Of a DNA stretch of 64,000 bases, positions 43,713-51,695 are shown piece by piece. Numbering within the stretch: the first letter of the stretch is position 1; each line of letters begins with the position of its first letter. The stretch is taken from NCBI GenBank assembly GCA_902797965.1, contig CADBUY010000007.1, positions 1 to 64,000 of the forward strand. Reading direction: 5' to 3'. The notes beneath the pieces were generated by a model that had not been told where the DNA came from, did no database searches, and worked only from the letters and a program-made list of their open reading frames with translations. A program made the position numbers and the translations under genes. This DNA is from an uncultured bacterium (GTDB lineage: Bacteria > Cyanobacteriota > Vampirovibrionia > Gastranaerophilales > Gastranaerophilaceae).

Positions 43713-44618
43713 ATGAGTAAAACTATCACAATAGGTAATTATAAAATTGGTGACGGAGAGCCTTGTTTCATCATTGCAGAAATTGGTATTAATCATAACG
43801 GTTCGGTAGAACTTGCAAAAAAAATGATTGATATAGCAGTGACAACAGGATGTGATGCCGTTAAATTTCAAAAAAGAACCATAGATATTGTATACACAAA
43901 AGAAGAGCTTGCCAGAGAAAGAAAAAGCGTGTTTGGTAATACGAACGGCGACTTAAAGCGCGGTCTTGAATTTGGTGAAAAAGAGTATAAAGAAATTGAT
44001 AAATATTGCAAAGAAAAAGGAATAATCTGGTTTGCATCATGCTGGGATGAAAATTCTGTAGATTTCATAGAACAATTTAATCCTCCATGTTATAAAATTG
44101 CATCAGCTTGTTTAACAGATGATAATTTGCTCAGATATACAAAAGAAAAAGGAAAGCCAATTCTATTGTCAACAGGAATGAGTACAATGGAAGAGATTAA
44201 GCACGCTGTTTCTATATTGGGTGAAGAAAATTTAATTATTTTGCACTGTACTTCAACTTATCCATCAAATGCTGATGAGATGAACCTTAGAGTAATCGAA
44301 AGCTTTAGAAAAGAATTCTCTTGTCCTATAGGATATTCAGGGCATGAAAGAGGAATAACACCATCAGTTCTTGCTGTGGCAATGGGTGCTTGTGTAGTAG
44401 AAAGACATATTACAACAGACAGAACAAACTGGGGTTCTGATCAGGCTGCAAGTCTTGAAACGGCAGGACTTTATCACATGGTTCGTGATATAAGACAAAC
44501 TCCTATTTTACTTGGAGATGGTAAAAAAGTTGTATGTCCAAGAGAAGTACCTATTATTGATAAACTCAGACGCGTTAAGGGTAATAGTTCAAAACAGCTT
44601 AGTCTGGGAGTAAAGTAA
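43713..44618 (+). CDS. neuB: NeuB-family nonulosonate synthase without SAF domain
   Basis: The protein has the NeuB TIM-barrel core, which condenses phosphoenolpyruvate with a hexose(amine) to a sialic-acid-like nine-carbon sugar: IAEIGINHNGSVELAK (21-36), DAVKFQKR, LSTGMSTMEEI, LHCTSTYPS, GYSGHERG and VVERHIT. At 301 residues it lacks the C-terminal SAF domain of usual NeuB (about 340-350). Product could be N-acetylneuraminate, KDN, legionaminate or pseudaminate; sequence alone does not decide. A phosphatase gene begins 1 nt after its stop, suggesting a phosphorylated product. Confidence 0.88.
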   Translation: MSKTITIGNYKIGDGEPCFIIAEIGINHNGSVELAKKMIDIAVTTGCDAVKFQKRTIDIVYTKEELARERKSVFGNTNGDLKRGLEFGEKEYKEIDKYCKEKGIIWFASCWDENSVDFIEQFNPPCYKIASACLTDDNLLRYTKEKGKPILLSTGMSTMEEIKHAVSILGEENLIILHCTSTYPSNADEMNLRVIESFRKEFSCPIGYSGHERGITPSVLAVAMGACVVERHITTDRTNWGSDQAASLETAGLYHMVRDIRQTPILLGDGKKVVCPREVPIIDKLRRVKGNSSKQLSLGVK

Positions 44619-44619
44619 T

Positions 44620-45105
44620 ATGTCTGTAAAACTACCCAACACTATTAAATTTATTATTACTGATTTTGATGGAATTTGTACTGATAATTGTGTGTATATA
44701 GATTCAAAAGGTGAAATGTCCAGAAAAATTAATTTTAAGGATATAATGGGCTTTAGTATTTTGAAAAAAAACGGATATAAAGTAGGTATAATTTCAGGTG
44801 AAAAAAATTCTGCAATAGAAAAAATAGCTGAAACATTCAAGATAGATGAGGTTCATCAGGGGATAAGAATAAAGATAGATGTTATTAAATCTATTGTTGA
44901 AAAATATGATCTTAGCGAAGATGAATATTTATATATTGGTGATGATGTAAATGACTATGATTCTTTATGCTTTACAAAGTATAGAATTACCGTCCCCGAA
45001 GCCGTAAAAAAGATTAAAGATATAGACGGAATACAAATAACTGAAACTCATTGCGGAGAAGGAGCTTTTAGAGAAGTTGTTGATGCTGTATTAAGCGCAA
45101 AATAA
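44620..45105 (+). CDS. KdsC-like HAD phosphatase
   Basis: This 161-residue HAD phosphatase of the KdsC (C0) type has motif I ITDFDGICTDN, motif II IISGE, the KdsC-like VHQGIRIKIDVI segment and motif III/IV YIGDDVNDYDSL. Such enzymes remove phosphate from KDO-8-P or, in Bacteroides, KDN-9-P. Its tight coupling to neuB points to a nonulosonate-9-phosphate as substrate (inference). No CMP-sugar synthetase follows; the next genes are convergent. Confidence 0.88.
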   Translation: MSVKLPNTIKFIITDFDGICTDNCVYIDSKGEMSRKINFKDIMGFSILKKNGYKVGIISGEKNSAIEKIAETFKIDEVHQGIRIKIDVIKSIVEKYDLSEDEYLYIGDDVNDYDSLCFTKYRITVPEAVKKIKDIDGIQITETHCGEGAFREVVDAVLSAK

Positions 45106-45118
45106 TGCTTTAAGAATT

Positions 45119-46357
45119 CTATATCGCTTCTATGTATGCAAGAATGTCTTCCTCTGAGTTCATTTCAGTTGCACAGACTAAAATGTGTTTTTCATCAAGT
45201 TTTATTCCGCCTAAGATATTTGCATCTTTTAGTTTCTTTAAGAAATCGTCAGAATTACCAACTTCAATAACAAATTCATTAAAGAAAACTTTGTTTAAGG
45301 TTTTAATTCCTCTTCCCTCAAGCATTTTTGAAAGAGCGTGGGCATTGTTGGCACTCATTATGCCGGCTTCTTTGAATCCTTTTTCTCCTACTAAACTCAA
45401 ATATAGAGTAGCGGAAAGTGCTATCAATGATTGGTTTGAACATATATTGCTTGTTGCCTTTTCTCTTTTAATATGCTGCTCTCTTGTCTGGATAGTAAGT
45501 GTGAATGCTTGTTCACCATCTGCATCAAGAGTTCTTCCTACAAGTCTGCCAGGAAGTTGACGCATATATGCTTCTTTGCAAGCCATATAACCGGCATGGG
45601 GACCGCCAAAGCTCATTGGAATACCAAGCGGCTGAATGTCGCCAACAACAATATCTGCTTCAACCGGTGGTTTTATTACTGATAAAGCTGATAAATTTGC
45701 ACACACGATAAAGGTCGTTTCAGGCTTAACAAGTTCTGTTATCTCCCCATAGAAGTCAGGGTACTGAACTAAAACGCAACAAGCATCTGACACATTTTGC
45801 GGAATCTCATCAAACCACTCAAGCTCAATGTTTTGCGCCCAAGTATATGTTTTTATAACTTCTTTATATTCAGGATTAATTTTGTTTGAGATTAGTGCTT
45901 TGTTCTTTTTGCTTCTTGCAATTCTATGCGCCATAAGAACAGCTTCTGCACATGCAGATCCTCCGTCATACATAGATGCGTTAGCGATATCCATGCCTGT
46001 AATTCTTGATATCATAGTTTGATATTCATAAATTATCTGCAAAGTTCCCTGTGAGATTTCGGGTTGGTAAGGGGTATAAGCTGTTAAAAACTCAAATCTT
46101 TGCGCAACATAGTTTACTGCGGCAGGAATAAATTTGTTGTAAACTCCACCGCCAAGGAATGAGATGTACTCTGTTTTATTTTTTTTAGCCAGAGCTTTTA
46201 CTCTTTTTTGAGCTTCCATTTCGCTTAATGGATTATCCATCTTAAAGTTGCTAAACTTAGCAGGAACTTGTTTAAATAAATCCTCAACAGATGCTGCATT
46301 AATAGAATTAAGCATCTGTTTTCTAACCTCATCTGTATGTGCAATAAAATTTTTCAT
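45119..46357 (-). CDS. gcvPA: glycine dehydrogenase subunit 1 (P-protein N half)
   Basis: GcvPA is the N-terminal half of the split PLP-dependent glycine decarboxylase. The 412 residues include YISFLGGGVYNKFIPAAV (near 63), YTPYQPEISQGTLQIIYEYQ and GMDIANASMYDGGSA. It is slightly shorter than the usual 440-450. The PLP lysine lies in the partner GcvPB, whose gene should follow but does not: the next gene is the convergent kdsC-like one. Its start overlaps the gcvH stop (TAATG). Confidence 0.95.
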   Translation of the reverse strand: MKNFIAHTDEVRKQMLNSINAASVEDLFKQVPAKFSNFKMDNPLSEMEAQKRVKALAKKNKTEYISFLGGGVYNKFIPAAVNYVAQRFEFLTAYTPYQPEISQGTLQIIYEYQTMISRITGMDIANASMYDGGSACAEAVLMAHRIARSKKNKALISNKINPEYKEVIKTYTWAQNIELEWFDEIPQNVSDACCVLVQYPDFYGEITELVKPETTFIVCANLSALSVIKPPVEADIVVGDIQPLGIPMSFGGPHAGYMACKEAYMRQLPGRLVGRTLDADGEQAFTLTIQTREQHIKREKATSNICSNQSLIALSATLYLSLVGEKGFKEAGIMSANNAHALSKMLEGRGIKTLNKVFFNEFVIEVGNSDDFLKKLKDANILGGIKLDEKHILVCATEMNSEEDILAYIEAI

Positions 46358-46731
46358 TATTCAATTTCTTCTTTATAATCTGAGTAATCCAATAAGTCTG
46401 CAAATTCAACCTGATCTGCATTTGATTCGATTTTGACAAGCCATTTGTTTTCAAAATTTTCATCATTTAATAATTCAGGACTGTTGGCAATTTCTTCGTT
46501 AATTTCGATTACTTTTCCTGATATAGGAAGGTAAATTTCAGAAGCTGCTTTTACAGATTCGATAGTTGCAAAAACTTCGCCTTTTGAAAATTCCGTATCT
46601 GTATCAGGAAGTTCAACAAAAACGATATCACCAAGCTGGTCAATGGCATAATCCGTTATACCTACTTCATAAATTCCGTCTTTTTCCAGAATGTATTCGT
46701 GAGTTTTTGTACATAACATGTTTTCATCCAT
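46357..46731 (-). CDS. gcvH: glycine cleavage H protein
   Basis: GcvH carries the lipoyl arm that shuttles the aminomethyl group. The 124-residue protein has the lipoylation site in ATIESVKAASEIYLP (Lys near 57) and GDIVFVELPDTDTEF before it. AGGAGA lies upstream of the ATG. It is the middle gene of gcvT-gcvH-gcvPA. Confidence 0.97.
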   Translation of the reverse strand: MDENMLCTKTHEYILEKDGIYEVGITDYAIDQLGDIVFVELPDTDTEFSKGEVFATIESVKAASEIYLPISGKVIEINEEIANSPELLNDENFENKWLVKIESNADQVEFADLLDYSDYKEEIE

Positions 46732-46802
46732 CTAATGATTCTCCTATTATATATATTTATATCTACATTTTATTTTAGCAAAATACCTTTTTTTATTTCA
46801 AT

Positions 46803-47906
46803 TTAGACCTTATTTCTTTTGGTAACAAAAGGTAATTTAACTATTTCGGCATCGTGCAATTTATCACGTATCATGATTTGAATTGTAGAGCCTACAGAGA
46901 AATTGTCAAGTAGGGGGGTAAATATATATGCTAATCCTATATTTTCGCCGCGAGTTGGCGATACTCCGCCGGAGGTCACAATCCCTGCTTTTTTACCGTC
47001 TTTATAGACTTCATATCCATGACGTGCAATTGATTTGTCGAGCATTTTAAAACCGAACAGTTTTTTTCTGCCTCCGTTTTGCAATTGTTCTGTTATAACT
47101 TGCTTCCCGTTATATTCCTCTGTTTTATTTTTCGCTACAGACCACGATAGACCTGCTTCAACAGGAGTTGTGTTTTCATCCAAATCATTTCCATATAGAT
47201 GCAAAGCTGCTTCAAGCCTTAAAGTATCTCTAGCGCCAAGTCCTATAGGTTTGATTCCGTATTGCTTTCCTGCTTCAAGAAGTTTATCCCAAAGATATTC
47301 TGCAAATTCGTTTTTGACCATTAATTCAACACCGTCTTCACCTGTATATCCGGTTCTGGACATCCACAAATTGATGTTAAACAGTTCGCTGCGTTTAATC
47401 GAAAAGAATGGCGGCAGATAATTTTCACCTAAACTCATGATTAAATCACATGCTTTTGGTCCCTGCACCGCAAGAAGAGAATACTTGTGCGATATGTTGT
47501 CTATCTCTACATTAAAACCAAGTTGATTTCTTGTCATCCAGTTAAGGTCTTCATCTACTCGAGATGCGTTTGCAATAACAAGGTATTTTTTATCTTCCAG
47601 TTTGTATATTATTAAATCATCAATTAACCCGCCCTGTTTGTTTGGAAGCTGGCAATATATGGCTTTTTTATCAACAAGTTTTGATATATCTTGAGGTACA
47701 ATCTTGTTCAGGAATGCAAGAGCATCTTCTCCATATACAATTAATTCACCCATGTGGGAAACATCAAATAAGCCTATCGCTTCTCTTACTGTTTTATGCT
47801 CATCTATTATTGATGTGTACTGAACAGGCATTTCCCAGCCTGCAAAATCTACCATTCTCGCTCCAAGAGCAACATGTTTATCATGTAGAAATGTCTGCTT
47901 AGTCAT
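46803..47906 (-). CDS. gcvT: aminomethyltransferase (glycine cleavage T protein)
   Basis: GcvT releases ammonia and passes the methylene group to tetrahydrofolate. The 367 residues show HVALGARMVDFAGWEMPVQY (about 10-29), LFDVSHMGE, the RTGYTGEDGVEL segment and GLGARDTLRLEAAL. AGGGAG precedes the ATG. It heads the leftward operon. No glycine riboswitch fold is recognisable in the 150 nt upstream. A GGGGTAAAT unit lies within the coding sequence (46917-46925), used as codons. Confidence 0.96.
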   Translation of the reverse strand: MTKQTFLHDKHVALGARMVDFAGWEMPVQYTSIIDEHKTVREAIGLFDVSHMGELIVYGEDALAFLNKIVPQDISKLVDKKAIYCQLPNKQGGLIDDLIIYKLEDKKYLVIANASRVDEDLNWMTRNQLGFNVEIDNISHKYSLLAVQGPKACDLIMSLGENYLPPFFSIKRSELFNINLWMSRTGYTGEDGVELMVKNEFAEYLWDKLLEAGKQYGIKPIGLGARDTLRLEAALHLYGNDLDENTTPVEAGLSWSVAKNKTEEYNGKQVITEQLQNGGRKKLFGFKMLDKSIARHGYEVYKDGKKAGIVTSGGVSPTRGENIGLAYIFTPLLDNFSVGSTIQIMIRDKLHDAEIVKLPFVTKRNKV

Positions 47907-48095
47907 TTAAAACTCCCTAACTTATAAAACTATTGTCGTTTATAAATGATGTCTATGTCAAGCAAGGTAAACGATTGTAACAATAGTTTAAATTTACATT
48001 ATTCATATTGACACTTTAAAAATATATTTTTGCATGTATAATTAAATTAGCCTTTAAAAAAGGTGGGAGATATTTTAATTAAAGGAGAAAATAAA

Positions 48096-48272
48096 ATGAC
48101 AGTAACTATTGAAGATTCATGTATTGCTTGCGGCGCTTGCGAATCAATTTGTGACGCAGTATTTTCTATTGAAGACAAAGCTGTAGTTAACGCTGCTAAT
48201 ATTGCAGGTAATGAAGATGCAATTCAAGAAGCTGCAGGTGCTTGCCCGGTATCAGCTATCGTTGTTGAATAG
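48096..48272 (+). CDS. [4Fe-4S] ferredoxin
   Basis: The 58-residue protein has one cluster motif CIACGACESIC and a distant fourth cysteine in ACPVSAI, the pattern of single [4Fe-4S] ferredoxins. It probably donates electrons to the hydrogenase encoded 168 nt downstream (inference). The ATG at 48096 follows AAAGGAGA; the upstream extension of the frame is not needed. A terminator separates the two genes. Confidence 0.93.
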   Translation: MTVTIEDSCIACGACESICDAVFSIEDKAVVNAANIAGNEDAIQEAAGACPVSAIVVE

Positions 48273-48304
48273 TTTGGGTTAGCAGATAAATAATTATCAA
48301 GAAG

Positions 48305-48331
48305 AAAACGCTCTTTTATAAAGGGCGTTTT
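48305..48331 (+). terminator. ferredoxin terminator
   Basis: AAAACGCTCTTT pairs with AAGGGCGTTTT (one G-T pair) around TATA, followed by TTATT. Confidence 0.75.
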
Positions 48332-48439
48332 TTATTGTTTATAATAATCAGGGAAAAATATATTTACCCATTTGCCACTTAAGCTCTTTACCCATATAAC
48401 TGTTTGTGTTAATCTTTTATGAGTCAAAGGGGAGATATA

Positions 48440-49945
48440 ATGAATAATAATCAATCACTTTTTATAAAAAAAGAAGTAATGGCACGTCTGATTAAGGCTT
48501 ATTTGTCGGATGATTTTCCTGAAAATACAAGATTAATTCCGTACGATATCAGACCCACAGGAGCTGAGGTACCATACAGATGTTGTATCTATAAAGAACG
48601 TGCAATTTTGAAAACAAGAATTATTGCAGATTTAGGTTTTCCTCTCGAAGATGATGATGAGAGAGTAAATCTTACGACATACGCTAAGGCTGCTGAGGAA
48701 CGTAAAGAAATTAGCAGCAAGCATTTAACCGTTTTGCGTTCCGCATGTAAAGGTTGTACTTCAAATGTAATATATGTAACTGATATTTGTCAGGGGTGCG
48801 TTGCAAGACCTTGTGAAAAAGTTTGTAAATTTGATGCTATATCAGTTGAAGATGGCAGGGCTGAAATTGACAAAGATAAATGTAAGAAATGTCAGATGTG
48901 CTTGAACGCATGTCCTTATCATGCAATCGTAAAATTAACCGTACCTTGTGAAGAAGCATGTCCTGTTGGTGCAATAAAAAAAGATGAAAGCGGACTTGCT
49001 TCAATAGACTTTGAAAAGTGCATAAGCTGTGGTAAATGTATCGCGACATGTCCGTTTGGAGCAGTTCATGAAAAAAGCCAAATGATAGATATATTAAAAG
49101 CTATGAAAGCGGGTAAAAAAGTTGTAGCAATGATTGCACCTGCTGTTGCTGGACAATTTAACGGCAATTTGTATCAGCTTAAAACTGCTATTTTAAAAGC
49201 GGGTTTTGATGGTGTGTACGAAGTTGCAAAAGGTGCTGACAAAACGGCACGAAATGAAGCAAGAGAGTTTGTTGAAAGAATGGGAGATAATAATGCTTTA
49301 TGGGATGCAATTCACCCGATTTCAGCTCCTGTAGACAAAACATTTGATAAATTCATGACTACATCTTGCTGTGCCGGATATATTCAGCTTGTTAACAAGC
49401 ATTTGAAAGAGATAAAGCCGTACGTTTCAGACACTCATACACCGCTTTATTACACTTCAGAGTATGTTAAATCAATATTACCTGAGTCAGTAACAGTATT
49501 TATCGGACCTTGCGTTGCAAAAAGAGTTGAGGGCTTTGAAAATCCGAACGTTGATTATGTAATGAGTTTTGAAGAACTTGCTGCGTTATTTATGGCAAAA
49601 GAAATAGAAGTTTCTGAATGCGAAGAAACAAAATATAATGAAGAAAGTTCAAAACAGGCGAGAAACTTTGGTGTGACAGGTGGTGTTGCAGAGGCTGTAA
49701 AAAAAGCACTTCAGGATGAAACATCAGTTAAGCCAATGATAATAAGCGGACTTAATAAAGACTCAATCAAACGCTTAAAGAAAATCGCGGAAACAGGTGA
49801 ATGTGAAGGAAATTGTAACTTGATTGAAGTTATGTGCTGCGAAGGTGGTTGTGTAGCCGGAAATGCTACTGTTAACAATTTGAGAACAGCTAATAAAATG
49901 ATTAAAGAAGTTATCGCAGATAGTGCTGATATAGAAAAAATATAA
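48440..49945 (+). CDS. monomeric [FeFe] hydrogenase, group-B-like
   Basis: The 501-residue protein has cysteine sets for N-terminal Fe-S clusters (C117/120/125/129, C148/151/154/158, C194/197/200/204, plus C170/C174) and the H-cluster domain from about 225. The three H-cluster motifs are recognisable but altered: TTSCCAGYIQ (C310, C311; usual TSCCP), IGPCVAKR (C358) and EVMCCEGGCVAGNA (C467, C471). It would evolve or take up H2 with ferredoxin. GGGGAGA precedes the ATG at 48440. The maturases HydE/F/G are not in the window. Confidence 0.88.
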   Translation: MNNNQSLFIKKEVMARLIKAYLSDDFPENTRLIPYDIRPTGAEVPYRCCIYKERAILKTRIIADLGFPLEDDDERVNLTTYAKAAEERKEISSKHLTVLRSACKGCTSNVIYVTDICQGCVARPCEKVCKFDAISVEDGRAEIDKDKCKKCQMCLNACPYHAIVKLTVPCEEACPVGAIKKDESGLASIDFEKCISCGKCIATCPFGAVHEKSQMIDILKAMKAGKKVVAMIAPAVAGQFNGNLYQLKTAILKAGFDGVYEVAKGADKTARNEAREFVERMGDNNALWDAIHPISAPVDKTFDKFMTTSCCAGYIQLVNKHLKEIKPYVSDTHTPLYYTSEYVKSILPESVTVFIGPCVAKRVEGFENPNVDYVMSFEELAALFMAKEIEVSECEETKYNEESSKQARNFGVTGGVAEAVKKALQDETSVKPMIISGLNKDSIKRLKKIAETGECEGNCNLIEVMCCEGGCVAGNATVNNLRTANKMIKEVIADSADIEKI

Positions 49946-49962
49946 GAATTGAACAATTATTT

Positions 49963-50007
49963 TAATTAGTCGTTATATAAATGTAAGGTTTATATAGCGA
50001 CTAATTA
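49963..50007. terminator. long hairpin after hydrogenase gene
   Basis: A 19-bp stem (49963-49981 with 49989-50007, one G-T) with a 7-nt loop. The T-run after it is weak (TTA), so it could also be a protective 3' structure. Confidence 0.6.
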
Positions 50008-50070
50008 TTATGAAAAATAAAATACTAATCAAACGACAACCAACTCTACTTCTGAAAATTAAAAATCCTC

Positions 50071-50094
50071 AGCGTGTTTTTCCTAGGACACGCT
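50071..50094 (-). terminator. aroB terminator overlapping stop codon
   Basis: AGCGTGT (50071-50077) pairs with ACACGCT (50088-50094); on the minus strand GAGGATTTTT follows. The hairpin loop contains the aroB stop codon. Confidence 0.55.
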
Positions 50095-51183
50095 TTTAAT
50101 TTGCTCATTTAAAGCGTATTCAACATCAATCGGAGTCAAACTTATTTCTTTAACATTTTTTTTGTCACATGGAACTATAAAAGTAATTTTATCAGCGTTT
50201 GCTTTTTTATCCTTTTTCATAATATTAATAATTTTTTCTGTAGGATAAACCTTTTTAAGAGGATGAAAGCCATATTTATCCAGTAAATCCATGGATGATT
50301 TGTAATATGCGTATTTTATATACTCTTTTTTATAAGCAAAATCGAGCATAAAGAATATGCCATATATTACGGCTTCTCCATGTGTGTATTTTTTGTACTT
50401 TGTAATTGTTTCCAGAGCGTGTCCCAAAGTGTGTCCTAAGTTCAGGATTTTTCTTAAACCTCCCTCTTTTTCGTCTTGATTAACTACTGCTATTTTAAGA
50501 TTTAAGCAATATTCAATCAAACGGATAAGCGTAAGGGGTTCTCTTTCCATTATTTTTTCGCACCCGAGAGTCAAAAATTCAAACAGAAACAATGGAACAT
50601 TGTAGTTGCAGCTTTCCTCTATAAAAGCATATTTTAAAACTTCACCTAAACCTGATAAGTATTGTTTTTGATCTAAGGTTTGTAAGAAGTTTATGTTAAT
50701 AAAAACTTTTTTTGGTTGATAGAATGTTCCAATAATATTCTTAGCATTCGGTAAATCTATAGCTGTTTTCCCACCGACAGAGGAATCAACGGCAGATAAA
50801 AGTGTTGTCGGAATTTGTATAAAATCTATTCCTCTCATATATGTAGATGCAGCAAAACCGGCTATATCACCTACAACACCGCCTCCAACAGCAATAATTA
50901 CATCTTTTCTTGTTAGACCTAGCTCTACAGCTTTGTTAATAATTTTTAAATAGTTTTGATAATTTTTTTCTTTTTCACCGTCAGGGAAAATGTATATTTC
51001 ATCATCATCAAAGTTCAAATCTTTCGCATAAAGCTTGTATACCTTTTTGGACATTACAACAAGTCTTTTTTGCCCTTTTGTATATTCAAACATCTCCTGA
51101 TTAAATTTCGCAAAATTTGAATCAGATATATCAATTAAGTATTCTTTGTTATCACTAATTTGAACTTTCAGAACTTGACGCAT
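50083..51183 (-). CDS. aroB: 3-dehydroquinate synthase
   Basis: AroB cyclises DAHP to 3-dehydroquinate using NAD and zinc. The 366 residues contain AVGGGVVGDIAGFAASTYMRGI (about 99-120), PTTLLSAVDSSVGGKTAIDLP, and the zinc ligands in RKILNLGHTLGHALE and HGEAV. Its start lies within the end of aroK (29-nt overlap), an unusually deep overlap that implies coupled translation. It is the last gene of aroC-aroK-aroB. Confidence 0.96.
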   Translation of the reverse strand: MRQVLKVQISDNKEYLIDISDSNFAKFNQEMFEYTKGQKRLVVMSKKVYKLYAKDLNFDDDEIYIFPDGEKEKNYQNYLKIINKAVELGLTRKDVIIAVGGGVVGDIAGFAASTYMRGIDFIQIPTTLLSAVDSSVGGKTAIDLPNAKNIIGTFYQPKKVFININFLQTLDQKQYLSGLGEVLKYAFIEESCNYNVPLFLFEFLTLGCEKIMEREPLTLIRLIEYCLNLKIAVVNQDEKEGGLRKILNLGHTLGHALETITKYKKYTHGEAVIYGIFFMLDFAYKKEYIKYAYYKSSMDLLDKYGFHPLKKVYPTEKIINIMKKDKKANADKITFIVPCDKKNVKEISLTPIDVEYALNEQIKSVS

Positions 51184-51673
51184 CTAGTATAAACCTTAGT
51201 ATTTCATCAGTAGTCATGTTGTCTGTATCTACTGTATAGTGTGCTTTTTTGAAATTTTCCTCTCTTTTTTTAAGCAAATTTTCAAGGATTTGTCTTGGAT
51301 TTTCTTTTTGAAGAAGAGGACGAGTCTTATCCTCGGATATTCTATAATATAATATATCAAGATTTGATTTCAAATAAAAAACTTTTCCGTATTTTAAAAG
51401 AGCGGCTCTGTTGTCCGGATTTTCAAATGCACCGCCGCCGACAGATATTATTTTGTTATCACCTGAACTGCAAATCATTTGAATGGTGTCGTGTTCAAGT
51501 TTTCTAAAATAGTCTTCCGAATGCTTTTCGAAAATATCAGAAATGGTCATCCCCTCTGTTCTTTCAATAACTGCATCCGTATCAATAAGCGTGTATTCCT
51601 GCAATTGTTCTGAAAGCATTTTCCCGATAGTTGTTTTGCCGCTTGCAGGCATTCCTACAAGAATTATGTTCAT
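51155..51673 (-). CDS. aroK: shikimate kinase
   Basis: AroK phosphorylates shikimate at the 3-hydroxyl. The 172-residue P-loop kinase has GMPASGKTTIGK (7-18), the shikimate-binding DTDAVIE and FRKLEHD segments, SVGGGAF and the lid arginine in DKTRPLL. It lies 22 nt after aroC and overlaps aroB at its end. Confidence 0.95.
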   Translation of the reverse strand: MNIILVGMPASGKTTIGKMLSEQLQEYTLIDTDAVIERTEGMTISDIFEKHSEDYFRKLEHDTIQMICSSGDNKIISVGGGAFENPDNRAALLKYGKVFYLKSNLDILYYRISEDKTRPLLQKENPRQILENLLKKREENFKKAHYTVDTDNMTTDEILRFILDASSSESSN

Positions 51674-51695
51674 TAATTTTTAATCCTTATTTTGT

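Noticed and set aside
45132..45560. Long plus-strand frame inside gcvPA (and similar frames opposite gcvT, aroC, lpd and tuf)
   Set aside because: They are antisense shadows of strongly identified genes without ribosome sites.
47907..48095. Glycine riboswitch upstream of gcvT
   Set aside because: I looked for the conserved GGAGAG and CCGAAGG-type elements on the minus strand and saw none.
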